A program made the translations under genes and the position numbers. The notes beneath the pieces were generated by a model that saw only the letters and a program-made list of their open reading frames with translations, was not told the DNA's origin and did no database searches. From Parietaria judaica (Eukaryota; Streptophyta; Magnoliopsida; Rosales; Urticaceae), in NCBI GenBank assembly GCA_954871525.1, contig OX940871.1, forward strand, positions 17,080,532-17,144,531: a stretch of 64,000 bases of DNA, written 5' to 3'. This document shows, piece by piece, positions 1 to 12,962 of the stretch (positions are counted from its first letter, which is position 1; the number at the start of each line of letters is the position of its first letter).

Positions 1-1486
1 ATCGTCGAGTGATGAGTCTGTCGTTCTCGGCTTTTTTTTTCCGACTGAGTTAGGTTTTCTTGGTATTGACCGATCCGTCTGTGTGACAAACATTTTCGTC
101 TCCCTCGAATCTTGACCTCGATTGTTCACACTATTTCTCGTATAGCCTGGATGCAATTCCCCACATGCCAATCCTTATCACGTTATATTGCGGTCAAAGG
201 TCGTACGTTGACCGTTCGCGCCCTAAACAAAATTCAACCCCAACAATAAAATCATCAAATATTTGTTTATCTATAATGTATTTTTAAATAATTATCAAGC
301 ATTAAAAAAAATTGTAATTTGCTTAACACATCCGTCAATTGAAGTCTGTCGTTATATATGTTCAAGATGCCATGCAAATTCAATATTATTATTATATATA
401 CGACTAGACATGCATGATAAAAGTATGCCAAAACTTATCAATATTAATATTATTTTATTTCGAAAATGTAATAGTGATGTGGAAGCGTCCCTGTAAGAAC
501 ATAAAACAAACCAAATAAAGCATGAGATTAAGGAACTGTTTGGTAAGCCATCAACCTCGAGGAAAACTCCATGGCATCTTATTTTGTGTTTCTTTCAAAC
601 GATAGATGACACTCCTAAATCCTAATAACAATTCCTATTTTTTTTAAGCTTGAGAAAATAACGTATTAGTACAGTATCTATTTTATATACCCTCTTGTTT
701 TATTTTTGACAAAAATATAGCATATGTTTTGGAAATATTACTAATCATGAATTTAATGTATTTTAATTTTTTTTAATGAAGTTTGTAAAAGATTAGAAAG
801 ATAGAGGGAGTTATATCAAATTATCGATTAAACCACTCTATTTTGTTTTTATAAGAGGATCTTCTTATATACTAAATTATAAAATATAAAAAACAAAAAA
901 CAATTATGAAAGTGTTAAGAAGAATAAAATATTTGTTAATGATCTATGATTATTTTAAAACAATACCAATATCTAATATAGTAATTTTCCAATATTGATC
1001 AACAGTAATCAATACTTCTGAGTAATATTTTGTTATCTTTAGCATAAAATTAAAACACACGTCAGAAACTCTATTACATTCACAAAACTTATATCGGTTT
1101 TTAACAGAATATAAATAGTTTTGTAAATCATATTAAATTTTTATTATTTTAAATTCGGTATTATTAATTTCGGTTCATGAATTATAATTTTCATGCCACC
1201 TTTATCTGTGAGGATGTTAAGGAAATATGCATGAATTGAACTTTAATGGAGTTGATCTACCAAGTTATTCTCTGTATCTTAAAGTCCGTTCGGAAACTTG
1301 GTAATCCCATTAATTATACTTCATTTATAATTGAATAGGGTCATTACAACTACAAGCAATTAAAATCATAAAGGTAATGTATCCCCAAAAATCATGTAAC
1401 ACCATGCTTGGTATATAATATCTGCACAACTTTTTAATATATTTATTAGCCCATCCTATACCAAGAACTTTATTAACTCTTATTAT
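1..1486. other. AT-rich intergenic DNA, no gene seen
   Basis: The stretch is very AT-rich with short poly-A/T runs. The only open frames are short and low-complexity, none starts with a convincing ATG in coding-like sequence, and no splice-linked exons, tRNA or paired transposon ends were recognised. Confidence 0.6.
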
Positions 1487-1985
1487 AGTTTCGTGGCTAA
1501 TGTACTCACGCTGAATTCTGTTAGCGGCTAATGTTCTCTCCGTTAATTTCTACTTTTCATCGTTTGATTTTACGACATTGGCTACCATGTCACTGCCATG
1601 TAGATTTGACAACCCAACCACGTGGCATTTGACCGGCATGTGGTTTTTTATTTTATTTTTATTTTATTTTTTCTTTTAACTTAAGCATTACTTTTTTTTT
1701 TGTATCCGTTTTAGGTTGCCTTTTTTATACTGGGTTTGGGTTGACTTTTTTACATCGGGCTCAGGTTGGCTTTTTGGGAATCGTCTTCGGGCTTTAGACT
1801 TTGGCCATCATCTCTCCCAGAAGCTAAGACAACGTTGAAGGTTCATCAACGAGAGACGACCATTGAGCCCGAGCCCAGTGTAAAAAGGTCAAGCAGACCC
1901 CGGCCCAAAAAGTCGAGTCCGGTGTTAAAAAAAAATCAACCCAAAAACCGGTCTAAAGAAGTCAACCCGAGCCTAGTGTAGATAA
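1487..1985. repeat. Degenerate foldback/MULE-type repeat
   Basis: The segment holds two near-copies of a 'gcggctaatgt' motif (about 1495 and 1526), the same core found at the ends of the foldback element at 40083. It is followed by repeated 'ggttgactttttt' and, further right, the opposite-strand form 'gtcaacccgagcc'. The same words occur inside the foldback element at 49636-51425. I infer a decayed relative. No target duplication or matching right end was found, so its limits are approximate. Confidence 0.35.
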
Positions 1986-4549
1986 AAATGTTTGAAAACA
2001 TCGAGAAGTGCCGTGTCCAAAACTTACTACTTGTTAAAAATTGTGTTAGATCAATTACAAAGTAGATAAAATGAAAGAAAAAAAAAACACATTAAGATTA
2101 GATTTAATTGTTGTGTAAACAATTTTTGTATACTTTTGCCGCAAATAAATAAGGAAATGACAAGTGAAATTTCAGTCAAATTATTTTGTGAATGTTCGTG
2201 GCTCCTTCCCTGAATTGAATTTTGTCCTGAATATAGTTCAGTTGCCACCATTTAATGAGTTTTCTCGTATTTGAATTTGGACAAATTCTTTTCACCTATT
2301 AATTTTAATGAGATAAATAAATATAATTTTTTTTTTCAGTGATTAAAAAAACAAGCACACAAATGGAGGAATATCCATTGCTATCCCATTTGAGTTATTG
2401 AAATATTGTGGAGCATATAATATTGATCCCAAACTTCTTTTATCATATTATAAATAATTCAGAAGTATTGCTGAAATTTTTTGTAATTGTTTCCGGTCCC
2501 GCCGAAGCCGGGCCCTAACATTGGAACTTTTATTTTGAAATTGAAATACCGGCCCGTTCTTATTTATAAAATAAAGATCTAGGAATGGAACGGTGCTTAA
2601 AAGTCTTGATAACCGGATTTAATATATATGTATATAGTTGTTATAGCTTCGTTAATATTATTAAATTATTACTCAATAAATTAAAAAATTAGCACTATAA
2701 TAAAAAATTTCCAAACATAACTGTACTAACTTATCAAAAATTTTACTTTGTATTTAATATGATAAAAGTGGGCGACATAAACATCGACGGCATCCGCGGA
2801 AGACATGAGATATTTAAATTGCGTCGAAATATATATATATTTTTCTTTCACTAAGTGAAAAATAAGAATTTATATAAAAACTGTAAATTCAATGGTAAAA
2901 AATAAAAAATAAAAATTGTTCTTCTTGTAAGATAAGACATATGTGGAATTGAATTTTTACTTGTCATTTATTACTACAACGACTGTATTTCTGTTAGCAT
3001 TAATGCCACCTAATCAGGTTGTACGGCCTTATTTCTGGTTTAACTGAAGTTTAATGTCAGAGATTCGCCACGTATCAAGCTTAGAGTTATTGCCACCTTT
3101 CAAATTATTTGACTACAAGTCAAAGTCTTCCTAGAGTGAACAAAATAAGAAAAAAAAAAACCCAACCTAAAATTGCTTAAAAATGATAAATATAGTTAAA
3201 AGTTAAAAGTTAAAACTACTGGATATATGAATTAGTTTTTTTTTTTTATCAGTTTTAAATACTAATATCAATGAAAAGTCACAGCTCTTATTCTACTGGT
3301 TAGTCGACGGGTAATGGATATATATTTTAGTTTTTTTTTTTAAAGAAAAAAATATACGCTAATACTTAAAGTTATCGGTAAAATTTTACTAGTAAATCGC
3401 AAACTGGTGAATTTTCTAAAATATATAAGTTAGAATTGTAATTTTATGATGTAAATGTATGCTTCAACTATAATTTTATTACAACATAAGAGAAATAATT
3501 ATAATTTATTATAAATTATATCTGATAATTAATGAAAATTTTGTGACCCTAATATATTACTTTCTCTTTTATTCTATATTTTATTTTATTTTTCTCTCTT
3601 ATGTTCTCTCTTTCCTATAAATTTTTTTCTGTAAAAAATGAATAAACCGATACTGCAATAAAGAAGTTGATAAGTCAAGTTTTTAGAGATATCGAGGGTA
3701 TGTCGAGGGAAGTCAAGGTATTTGAAACCATTGTTAAAATTACTATTGCTAATAATCAATAATAACGTTAAGACATGTGCGATTTCTTCAACATATATAT
3801 ATATAATACTATAAACCACTTAAACTTTTTGTGTAATGGTAAGAGTAGGGTGATATGTTTTTTTTTATTGCTAAGAATATACATGATTGCTGGTATTAAT
3901 TTATCATGTATATCACATGTTCTTGATCATATATATAGGGTTTTAAAGTTAAGTGACTAAAAAAATTATTTGATTGAAGTAATTCTCAGGCTATTATTAG
4001 AGTTGATAGTACGTTATTGGCACCTATGTTTTAAAGGATCAAGCCAAATGTCAAATTCTTTTTTTATATTTTTTTATTTTACGTCGTCATTAATTAAAGA
4101 TATTCAGAAATATATATACGTGTGGATGTGTCCATATACCAAACTCTTATTTTCATGAATAAGTAACAAATTCACTTGCTTTAATCATTATATAGTGCTC
4201 TTTAATTTCTCCTACATTGAAAAGCTTAGAAATCAGCCACTAAAATGAAGATACTGATGTTCAACCGTTTTATTCTTTTCTCAAACATGTTTATCTCTCG
4301 AAAAAGCTTGAAATATGATAAGATTCCATTTTGTAAGTCTAATATATGATCATACACTCATGCTCAATCAACATCGCTTAGTTATTATCTCAATGAATAA
4401 TGTGTCACGTACAAAAGTCGAGTGTCATATGGATTAATGGAGAAATGAGTCCGGTAAAATTATTATGTGATTATTAGTTTGTGAAGTACTTATAGAGAAC
4501 AACTGTAAATATGACTTCATTAGTATATATGATTACGGCAAAATATTTT
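1986..4549. other. AT-rich intergenic DNA, no gene seen
   Basis: Low-complexity AT-rich DNA. Open frames here (for example 3586-3960 on both strands) are short, rich in Ile/Phe/Tyr from AT bias, and look like chance. No RNA gene or paired repeat ends were recognised. Confidence 0.55.
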
Positions 4550-4559
4550 ATTTTAACTA

Positions 4560-4812
4560 AAATTATTATCTAACACCAAAAAAAAATTTAACGGCCAAAA
4601 TACATGATTTTGACTAATTAAAGTTGCACTTTAATACTTAATCTAAAATATTGCCGACAATTTTTTTTTTTTGAAGGAATCCGACAAAAATAATTTACTT
4701 CACTTAACACATAACACGTGGCAGCTGACATGTCATGTCATGTCAGATAACTTCAATTAAAAAAAAATATACTCGTTCTCTCTCTCATTTTTGGAGACCT
4801 ATGGATACGAGG

Positions 4813-4843
<31 letters not shown>

Positions 4844-5005
4844 TTCTAAATTGGGCTATATGACGTGGTTGACATGTCAGCTGAAGCATGGCATTTGGTA
4901 CATTCTCATGAAGTTAGATATATTTCCCGTCAAATTTTTAATTTAGTTATTAAGTGCAACTTTAGCCGAAATCGAGTATTTTTATTTTATATCGCTATTA
5001 CCCCT
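4560..5005. mobile_element. Probable foldback (MULE-like) non-autonomous element
   Basis: Two arms are imperfect inverted repeats. The left arm reads 'taaagttgcacttta' at about 4619 and 'cagctgacatgtca' at about 4723. The right arm carries the complement 'tgacatgtcagctg' at about 4870 and 'aagtgcaactttag' at about 4953. The arms flank an (AT)n tract at 4816-4843. The layout resembles the better-preserved foldback elements at 40083 and 49636. The exact ends and target duplication could not be fixed. Confidence 0.5.
4816..4843. repeat. (AT)n microsatellite
   Basis: Uninterrupted TA dinucleotide run of about 28 bases at the centre of the foldback element. Other AT runs in the window lie near 20563-20608, 41324-41353, 44120-44146 and 44186-44215. 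Confidence 0.9.
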
Positions 5006-5279
5006 AATTATATTGCACCCTCAGGCAACTAATAATTTAAAAAATCTGTGCAATGCAAATTAATGAAATCTCGACTCTTAGAATAAGAAAATCAAGGATA
5101 GAAATATATTAGGCATATTTAATATGTATATGTTGACTCCTTTTATGCTCCAAAGAATTAATATGAGAGGAATATAAAAATATATATATATATGTATATA
5201 TATAAGAATAGATCATATATGATATATATGATAAATTCTTATAATTCTATGCAATAGCAAAATTAGAGCTGCACAAAAA

Positions 5280-5560
5280 CGCCGTGAGTCTTGTTCGCGA
5301 CCCACCGCGACGTGTTCTCGTTGTTCGCAACGCATCGCGATTTTGCGGCAAAAGTCGCGATCAGTCGCGACTAGCTTCAACCGTTGCGATTTCCGTCCAC
5401 CTCGGCCTCTCACTCCCTCTCACATACCCTCTCTCACTCTCTCTCATCGTGAACCATCGCGAGCTCGCCGGTCACGATGCATCGCGACTTCTCTTCCCGC
5501 GATTTCCGGCGACCAAGCCGCGACGGGTCGCGACGTTGCCACGCACGGCTCTAAGCAAAA
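5280..5560. other. CpG-rich island dense in TCGCGA/CGCGA
   Basis: A sharply GC-rich patch in AT-rich DNA. The hexamer TCGCGA or its core GCGA recurs many times (for example 5307-5312, 5336-5341, 5355-5360, 5365-5370), with a CT-rich stretch in the middle (about 5410-5450). Open frames exist on both strands, but because the motif is palindromic they may be a by-product. No protein family was recognised. It could be a decayed first exon or a captured fragment inside a transposon. Confidence 0.5.
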
Positions 5561-5660
5561 TGCATGTTCTATTTCATTCTACATCATTAAATTGCATGTG
5601 TTGTTCACATGCATGCACTACATAAGCATCATCAAGTTTTTTTTTTTTTTATGAATTTAT

Positions 5661-7930
5661 ATTTTGTATGGTCCAAAAAATTTAAATATAGAGGATACAA
5701 CTCCCTTTCCCTCTGAAAATTGCATTTTGAGGTTATGTCCATTATTGTGATGATTTGTTATAAGAAGCTTTCTCGTATGTATGTAATGAACTGACCTAGC
5801 CATGTGACACACACATGGCAAAACACCCAAATATAGTGTCCCCAATTTATTATGAAGATACTTTTTTCGATTTTTTTTTTTGGTGATATATAGTGAGAGC
5901 TGCTCAAAATTATATTAATTTTATAGTGGTATAAACCTATTATTTAATGACTTATTCACTATTATTCTATCCATTACTTTAATTGATCAGATATAAATTT
6001 GAATTGCAGTTAATTAAATTGTATTTTTTTTCTCTAGGAGAAAGTGACATGTATTTAATACTTAATTGCATGGTCAAAATTACTTTAGATCAATTAGAAA
6101 GTGTTGATCGAATTTGAAAATGAGCAAAATGTGAATATTAAGAACTTCGATAGTAAGAAAGTTGAATTAATACCAAGGTACAGAACATAAGTTTCGTGGT
6201 CCTCGCTACTGCTACAACTGTCGGCACAGTAGCGCGGGCGGCCAGTTTGGAATGGAAATAATCAGCTCCCGGATTCCAGCAATCATCCCAATTGCCTAGC
6301 CTCGATGACGATTTATTCGTGCCCCTTTTAATTTTATTCACTCCATTTACGTCGTTTTATTTTAAAACTATAATATGGGCAATTTTCGCCTTTTTAATTG
6401 TTATTTCCTTAATTATTTTTGGACTCCATCTCCTTCGTATTGGACAAAGAGTGAGAACAAAAATGAGAGTTGACTTAAATGAAAATCGGAGCTTCAAAGC
6501 TTGTAACAAAATTATCGTTCTTTAGCATTCTTCGGACTACATCATATCACCACAAAAATAAAAACACTTTCAGTTATATCAAACCTTACTTCAAAAAGAA
6601 TGAATAAATATTTCATCATATATAGATAAGTATTTTCCAATGCACATAATGGAATTCAGTATACTAATTAGTATAGCGTTCTGTTATTTAAATCACGCTT
6701 ATTTTATTATTATATGTACTGATCAGAATAGTGTTTTCCTAAAAAAAAATAAAAAATTATTGATTAGAATAAATGAATGAAAATAAATAGCGATGAATCT
6801 TCGGTATTGTGCTTCATGTTTTCATGTCTTGTGCAGATAATCTAGGACTATCAATCAACCAATATATCCACAACCTTCACTTTCGACTCAATCATTGTAT
6901 TCAAATGAAAACATATATATATATATATACTATAACATTATTACATTTTTTAGATTCAATTAAATTATATGTATATCACTCGCGGAGCCACATTTGGCAC
7001 CAATTTTTTTAAATCTACTATATATAACTCTTTGAAACTTTTTTTTCTTCTTCTTATTTTTTGACTTTTTATTTATTTATGCTTCACATAATATTTTAAT
7101 TTTATATGAAAATAATATCAACTTCGAAGGGTACAAACGTACTTAGTGTATTCTGGATACTCATTTTGTCTTCACTGTGTATTATAACTTGCTCTTTTTT
7201 TCCTTTCGAAGTTCCAACTACAAATATCAAGGATCTAATCTAAACTAACTTATAATATAGAGATGGATCGGCAAGTTGGTGAGGGAGGGGGGTTATTTGA
7301 GCACCGACAGAGAAGCCCTAAAAGTCAGCCAAATGATGGCAAAGCACTCGTCTTCTCAGGACTCAACTTTGTCGTTTTGCATCCCCCTTTAAATGTTTAT
7401 TCAGACAAGTAGTTCGTCTCATTAAACAAATATTTGTACCCTCCGTGCCAAACGCGTCTACATATATTATAAAATATTCAATAAATGTTGTAGTTTTTTT
7501 TTTTTTTTTTTATAAACTAAATATAATACACGCTTGATTTTGTATATTTGTTAACATTCAATTCACGAGATTTATAATTTGTTGGTGATCTTTTTTATAA
7601 TTTTTTAAAAATAAATTTACTTTGTGCAAAAAAAAAAATAATAAATAAATAAATCATTGATGAAGAACGATATGACGCTTTGCAATTTTCAGATGCCACA
7701 TCCATTAAACTTACTTATCATGTCTTAGCACTATGGAATATCTCGATTCTAATTCAATCCATTTGACATATTAAGAATGTTTGTGTATTTGAGGATGTGA
7801 TTTTTAATACGAATAATTTTTTCAAGTATACGATAGGCGGCTTATTCAAGTGGCAAATTTTTCTTAGTTGCGGATGTCAAACACCTTCAATAATTTTCAA
7901 ATTTTGAAATTTTTTGGTATTGACATTCAT
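5661..7930. other. Intergenic DNA, no gene recognised
   Basis: AT-rich sequence with two slightly GC-richer patches (about 6200-6310 and 7265-7385). Neither gives a recognisable protein or RNA. No paired transposon ends were found. Confidence 0.5.
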
Positions 7931-8375
7931 TTGGTGAAAAGTCGGACTATCGTTCATGTGTCTCTAGTATTTTTCGGCTATTACATGGTTAAAATGTAAT
8001 AGTGGCTCTTCTATTGATGTTGAGGGTGGGATGGTGCATGAGATGTTTATAAAATATTGTGATTTTCCTCCTGATTCGTTTTTATTTCATATTGATTCAC
8101 TCATGCTTTTTGAAAATGAATTGATGGCCGTTATTTTTGTTTTTTGAAAATTGAAGGCGAATGAATAAATCATTGGAGTGATGTCTGACTTGAAACCTCC
8201 TCTACTTACGGTTCAGCTTTCTTCAAAAGAATTCTTCGAGATTAGGGAATCGATGGTCTAAATATGTATTTGATTCATTAATTTAAGAGTTCTCGAGTAT
8301 ATATATAGAGGGTAATAGAGTTGCTTATGCCATTTCTAGCCAGATTCTTACGGGACTCAATTTTTGCTAGCCAGT
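7930..8375 (+). pseudogene. Decayed LINE RNase H-like remnant
   Basis: From about 7986 the plus strand reads W-L-K-C-N-S-G-S-S, close to the W-x-K-C-N-T-D-G-S/A-S signature that opens the RNase H domain at the end of plant LINE ORF2 proteins. Further on, F-E-N-E-L-M-A-V-I (about 8110) resembles the second conserved block, and E-G-N-R-V-A-Y-A-I (about 8310) resembles the final E-G-N-x-V-A-D-A block. The first catalytic Asp is missing, and stops and frame changes separate the blocks, so it cannot encode an enzyme. The family call rests on motif order only; no reverse transcriptase remains upstream. Confidence 0.5.
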
Positions 8376-9600
8376 ATCTGGATTTTACTTCATCATTTGT
8401 TAATAATTATATGTATGAGAGAGAACATTATAAATTTTGCTAGCTCATTTGTATTTGGATGTCATATGTTTGAGGGATAACTTTAGATTTTGTTGGTTCT
8501 CGTTTTTTTTTTTTGTGTACATGTAAACTCGGATCATTTATATCTTTTCGAGTCTTTTTTTATTTTATGTTTGTTAGTGCTTATATTTTAAATGATTGAT
8601 AATAATTTAGTTTTTATTTTTTTAAAAAAATATAACTCTTAAGAAAATAGATGATGTATTATATATATAAATAAATAAGGTATATAGAAAAGTAAATTTC
8701 TTAAAAGAGTTATGAATAAGAGACAGTTACATATTTTCAAAAATTAAAACGGTAGAAAGTTATAAAATTACACTAAAATACACTTTGAAAAGAGAGAATA
8801 TATTTTTATTAAGAATTTAAAATAAAATAGTATATTAAGAGAAACGTTTGGTGAGACTCTAACGAACGAATGGAAGAAATAAAGGAAGAAAAAAAACTTC
8901 TTAAAGAGTCTCCAAATGTATCATTGCAGGCAAATAAGTCAAAATAGATACACAACACGGTGTTCACTCAAATAGCGCCAAAATAATATCTATGCCACTA
9001 ATTTTCAAAGTGATATATTCGACAAGTTTGGCATAATTTAATTTTTACAAAAATTATTTTTAATTTTAATTTAAAAAAACAAACTGTTTTACGAAAAAAA
9101 TAATGGGTGTTTAGTAAACTTTTTTATAAAACTGTTGAGGCTGCTAACAAAAACTATGTAGCGTTTGTTAAAAAAAAAAATTATTTAGGCTAAAAAGACT
9201 AAAATCGACTAAAATCGTATTTTTATTTTTAGAAAAAATCAAAAGCTACGAATTCTAGCTTTTACGATTCATGTACAAAAATTTAAAATCGATTTGGGTT
9301 TTTTTGGAAAAATAATTACGCTAAACACTTAAAAAGCGGTTAAGTTATTTTAAAAACAAAAATAGACCTAAATAAGTTGTGCCAAAACGCACCCATTATT
9401 TGATTAAAAAAAATTAAATTTTACCAGCAACCACAATGTTTATATTTTTTCAAGATCCTAACTAAAGACTCAATGAGCTTTTTAATTAAGCTATAAATTT
9501 GGTTTATGTTTGTAAAACATTAATGTGAATCAAACCAAATTTAACAATTTTGATTGTCTATAAAATTCAATATATAGACAAATAAAATTCGCAAGTTTCA
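8376..9600. other. AT-rich intergenic DNA, no gene seen
   Basis: Follows the LINE remnant and may include its decayed 3' tail. Contains only poly-A/T rich, stop-rich sequence. No gene or paired repeats recognised. Confidence 0.5.
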
Positions 9601-9601
<1 letters not shown>

Positions 9602-9631
<30 letters not shown>

Positions 9632-9655
9632 AAGAAGAAGAAGAAGAAGAAGAAG

Positions 9656-9685
<30 letters not shown>
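9602..9685. repeat. (AAG)n microsatellite, 28 units
   Basis: Perfect trinucleotide repeat over 84 bases. It produces a poly-Ser frame on the minus strand that is not a gene. Confidence 0.97.
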
Positions 9686-9686
<1 letters not shown>

Positions 9687-10215
9687 CCCAACTGTATTTT
9701 TTATTTTTTTATTTATCCTTGAATCCTTCTGGATTTGGAATATCTGTAAAAACAATAAAATAAAAATGTAACATAATATTTAAATGAAAGAAAAGCTCAC
9801 CTAATTTACAGATATCTTCAAGACTTTGATTCATATATTGGATATGATAATTTCTCTGTGACTATGCATGGACAATGATCGAGTGAAGTGAACCCAACCT
9901 TGCATGCATGCTCTAAATAAATAGATAGTTTCTTTCCATGCAGCATTAACATGGCTTTTTATATTCACCATATTCATTTATTGAGCTTATCTCATTACAT
10001 ACAAACATTGCATTTCTGCTTGTAATGACAAAAATATAGAACTTGCGAATTTTCTATTCTAAGGTACCCATGTAATAATAATTTAACTCGGTGAACAATT
10101 AAGTTAACATAGAAATTTGATAGATTCAAACAGAAAATGACAACAATTTATTGATAAATGTAATTTTTTGTTTCGTAATTTAAGGAGCAGATCGAAAAAC
10201 TCCTAAGAATCCATC
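9686..10215. other. Intergenic DNA, no gene seen
   Basis: AT-rich single-copy-looking sequence with nothing recognisable. Confidence 0.5.
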
Positions 10216-10329
10216 TTATAAAAGATTCAACTGATTTAACAATATAAAACTTAAAATACGTGTCAATATGAAATTAAAAATTACAATCTCATATTTATTG
10301 TAAGATTTACGTACTCGATGAAAATAAAT

Positions 10330-10740
10330 AAGAGAACTTGTCATCAAACTTGAACTTCTCTTGGCCGGGATATTCTGGCAACAGTCGCATCTTTCTACTT
10401 CGTGAAACGCTCGATCCCAGAACTTGTCCTTCGACTTCATAGTTGTATCATTCAAACTGTTTGAGCTCGTTTTTACCTAAACATCTGCGTGCTTCGATTT
10501 TTTTTTTTTTTTTTTCGAATCTCGGATTCCTCTTATAATATGCAATTCTTGGATTATAATTTGGCATGAAGAAGTAGTGAAAGTTATATTAATTCTTATT
10601 GTGAGCCAGAATGTACCACCGGACGTCTCCAGCTCGTTGTCCGGGGCATATCGTGGCTTATTCGTGGCCCGACCCCGACCTATATTTCTTTGATCTTTGA
10701 TCTTTGTCTTATAAGCCCGAATCTCTGCCATTGTTCCCAT
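10330..10740 (-). other. Possible exon pair of unknown minus-strand gene or pseudogene
   Basis: An ATG at 10740 starts a frame of about 50 coding-looking residues (M-G-T-M-A-E-I-R then a basic, Arg/Lys-rich stretch). It decays into AT-biased residues and a poly-Lys run from a T-tract at 10500-10515. A second minus-strand frame from about 10455 begins M-N-D-T-T-M-K-S-K and contains C-D-C-C. Composition is more gene-like than the surroundings, but no domain or clear splice pair was recognised. Could equally be debris of the flanking retroelement. Confidence 0.2.
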
Positions 10741-10966
10741 TGATGCAGCTCAGTACCTTAGTGAAAGTGTTACCGATCGAACTCGTTGTCCCTAATTAAT
10801 CTAGATTCCAAAACCTTATATATTATGTAGAATATTGCCGTTTGTATTTTAAACGACATCATGTATGGCTATTGTCAATCATTTCTTGTATTTAATGTGT
10901 AACCGTGTGTATTCACACTGAGATATTACGCATTACCCACAAGGATTCTTATTAGAATGTTAAAGA

Positions 10967-11182
10967 GATTATTTAAATCAACCGAATGAAATCTATTTTA
11001 AAGAACCTTATTAGAAGCTTTATATTAGCTTATTGGTTCAATAGTGGCGTACATCCAATAAACGACAACTTATATATAAAAAACACAATAAACAAATAAT
11101 TTCCGTAAAACGACAACACAACAAACGTCAAACATGGTTAGTAGTTAGTGGTGTAATACTATAAATCTTTAACATTCTAATA
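10967..11182 (-). repeat. 3' LTR of the copia element, truncated
   Basis: About 216 bases matching the 5' LTR; the last roughly 90 bases expected at the outer end are missing. At the break (10950-10966) there is instead a 17-base sequence that is the reverse complement of the LTR's own start. Confidence 0.85.
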
Positions 11183-11193
11183 CTCCCCTTCAA
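11183..11193 (-). other. Polypurine tract
   Basis: The minus strand reads TTGAAGGGGAG immediately before the 3' LTR, as expected for the plus-strand priming site of an LTR retroelement. It also fixes the LTR start as TATTAG rather than the usual TG. Confidence 0.85.
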
Positions 11194-11690
11194 GATGACG
11201 GTGTAAAAATGTTTAAAAGCAACATCTTGGATAAAACAAGCAAAAGTATTGAAGAAGTTAAAGGTTTTGTAAAAATATCGGCAAGTTGTGAATGAGAACG
11301 TATAGGCATGAGACACAGCTTTTGTTCTTTTAGTAAATCTCTAACAAAATGACAGTCAATCTCAATGTGTTTTGTTCTCTCATGAAAAGAAGGATTAGAA
11401 GCTATATGTATCGCGGCTTGATTATCATAGTAAATGGCCGGTAAGGGTAAATTGGTAATTTGAAAATCATGAAGCAACTGGGTAATCCAAACGATTTCAG
11501 CAGATTTAGACGCTAATGCACGATACTCAGATTCAGCCGAAGACCTTGATACAATAGTTTGCTTTTTAGATTTCCAAGAAATAAGACTATCATTGTAAAA
11601 AACACAAAAACCTATTATAGATTTTTGGGAATCTGGACAAGCTCCCCAGTCCGCATCCGATACGCCTTAAGTCCTGCACTAACAGAGGTT
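11190..11690 (-). pseudogene. Copia RNase H, 3' end of pol
   Basis: Minus-strand pieces read S-D-A-D-W (RNase H start, about 11655), S-S-A-E-S-E-Y-R-A-L (about 11530) and D-N-Q-A-A-I (about 11430), followed by the usual H-I-E-I-D-C-H-F-V-R and L-A-D-I-F-T-K-P tail. All standard blocks of copia RNase H are present in order but not in one frame. Confidence 0.85.
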
Positions 11691-11704
11691 GAAGGGTAAA
11701 ACAA

Positions 11705-12837
11705 TCAAGGTCCAGGTTCTCCTTTTAGATACCTGAGCAATCTGTGAGCTGCTTGCAAGTGAGAACTTCTAGGAGCTACCAAAAATTGACTAAGAAAATG
11801 AACTGAATATGTTATATCGGGTCTTGTAATTGTTAAATATAGGAGTCTTCCTATGAGTCTCCTATATGGAGTTGAATCAGCTAGGAGATCTCCACTTTCA
11901 GAACTCAAGGTGACATTTGGTTCCATTGGCGTCTTTACGGGTTTTGAGTCTAAAAAATCAAAATCTGTTAGAAGTTGCAAGGTATATAATCTCTGGGAAA
12001 CGCTTATCCCATCCTTGTTCCTTGCAATTTCAAGGCCAAGGAAGTATTTGAGATTGCCCAGGTCTTTAAGCTTAAAGATATTTGACAAATCCTGCTTAAC
12101 AGATTCAATAACATGCTTATTTGGACCAGAAATGACTATATCATCCACATATAATAATAAAGCAAGGAAAGAATCTACCGAACCTCTCACAAAGAGAGAA
12201 TAATCACTTTTCGATTGTTTAAACCCTAATTTGGTTATTTCTTGTGTGAATCTAACATTCCATTGTCTAGAGGCTTGTTTAAGGCCATAAATGGACTTGT
12301 TTAATTTACACACAAGATTCTTTGAATCAATATTCTCCCCCGAGGTGAATAACCTAACGGAAGAGACATGTAAACTTCTTCATTTAAGTCTCCATTCAGA
12401 AAAGCATTGCTCACGTCTAATTGAGCTAAGTGTCAATTATGTTCAGCGGCTAAAGCAAGAAGCAATTTGACAGTGACTAATTTTGCCTCCGGAGAAAAAG
12501 TATCCATGTAATCTACACCTTTTGGTTGATTATAGCCCTTAGCTACAAGTCTAGCTTTCCTTCTAGCTAGAGTTCCATCAGCTTTGAATTTATTCTTATA
12601 AACCCATCTACAACCGATCGCTTTCTTACCTTTAGGGAGAGGCACAATTGTCCAAGTATTATTAGATATCATGGCATCTATTTCTTCACGCTTAGCATCT
12701 CTCCAATAATCAAATTTGTTAGCATGATGAAAGAACTGAGGCTCAGCATTAACAGTACAAGCAAGAACAAAAAATTTATGAAATTGGGACAATTTGTCAT
12801 AAGACAGAACAGAAGCAAGACTATGAGGTGATGTCAT
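11705..12837 (-). pseudogene. Copia reverse transcriptase, broken
   Basis: Minus-strand frame 12837-12433 carries the RT N-terminal blocks (W-V-Y-K-x-K and A-R-L-V-A-K-G-Y). It stops at a TGA at 12435-12433 in a position where the family has Trp. After a further frameshift near 12335, the frame from 12313 carries S-I-Y-G-L-K-Q-A-S-R-Q-W and the catalytic Y-V-D-D box. The frame ends at 11705, and another shift near 11670 separates it from RNase H. Confidence 0.88.
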
Positions 12838-12962
12838 ATGTTTTGATTTTGTTAATCCACAGTGAAAGTCTACAAGATAGCTCGGTTTCTTAGACTCTCT
12901 ACTCGATCTTCTCAGAGCATTACTTCCTAAAGTGGATTCATTAGGGACAGAATTGTCAATAT

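Noticed and set aside
9567..9755. Minus-strand frame with a long poly-Ser tract
   Set aside because: It is only the translation of the AAG microsatellite; no coding sequence on either side.
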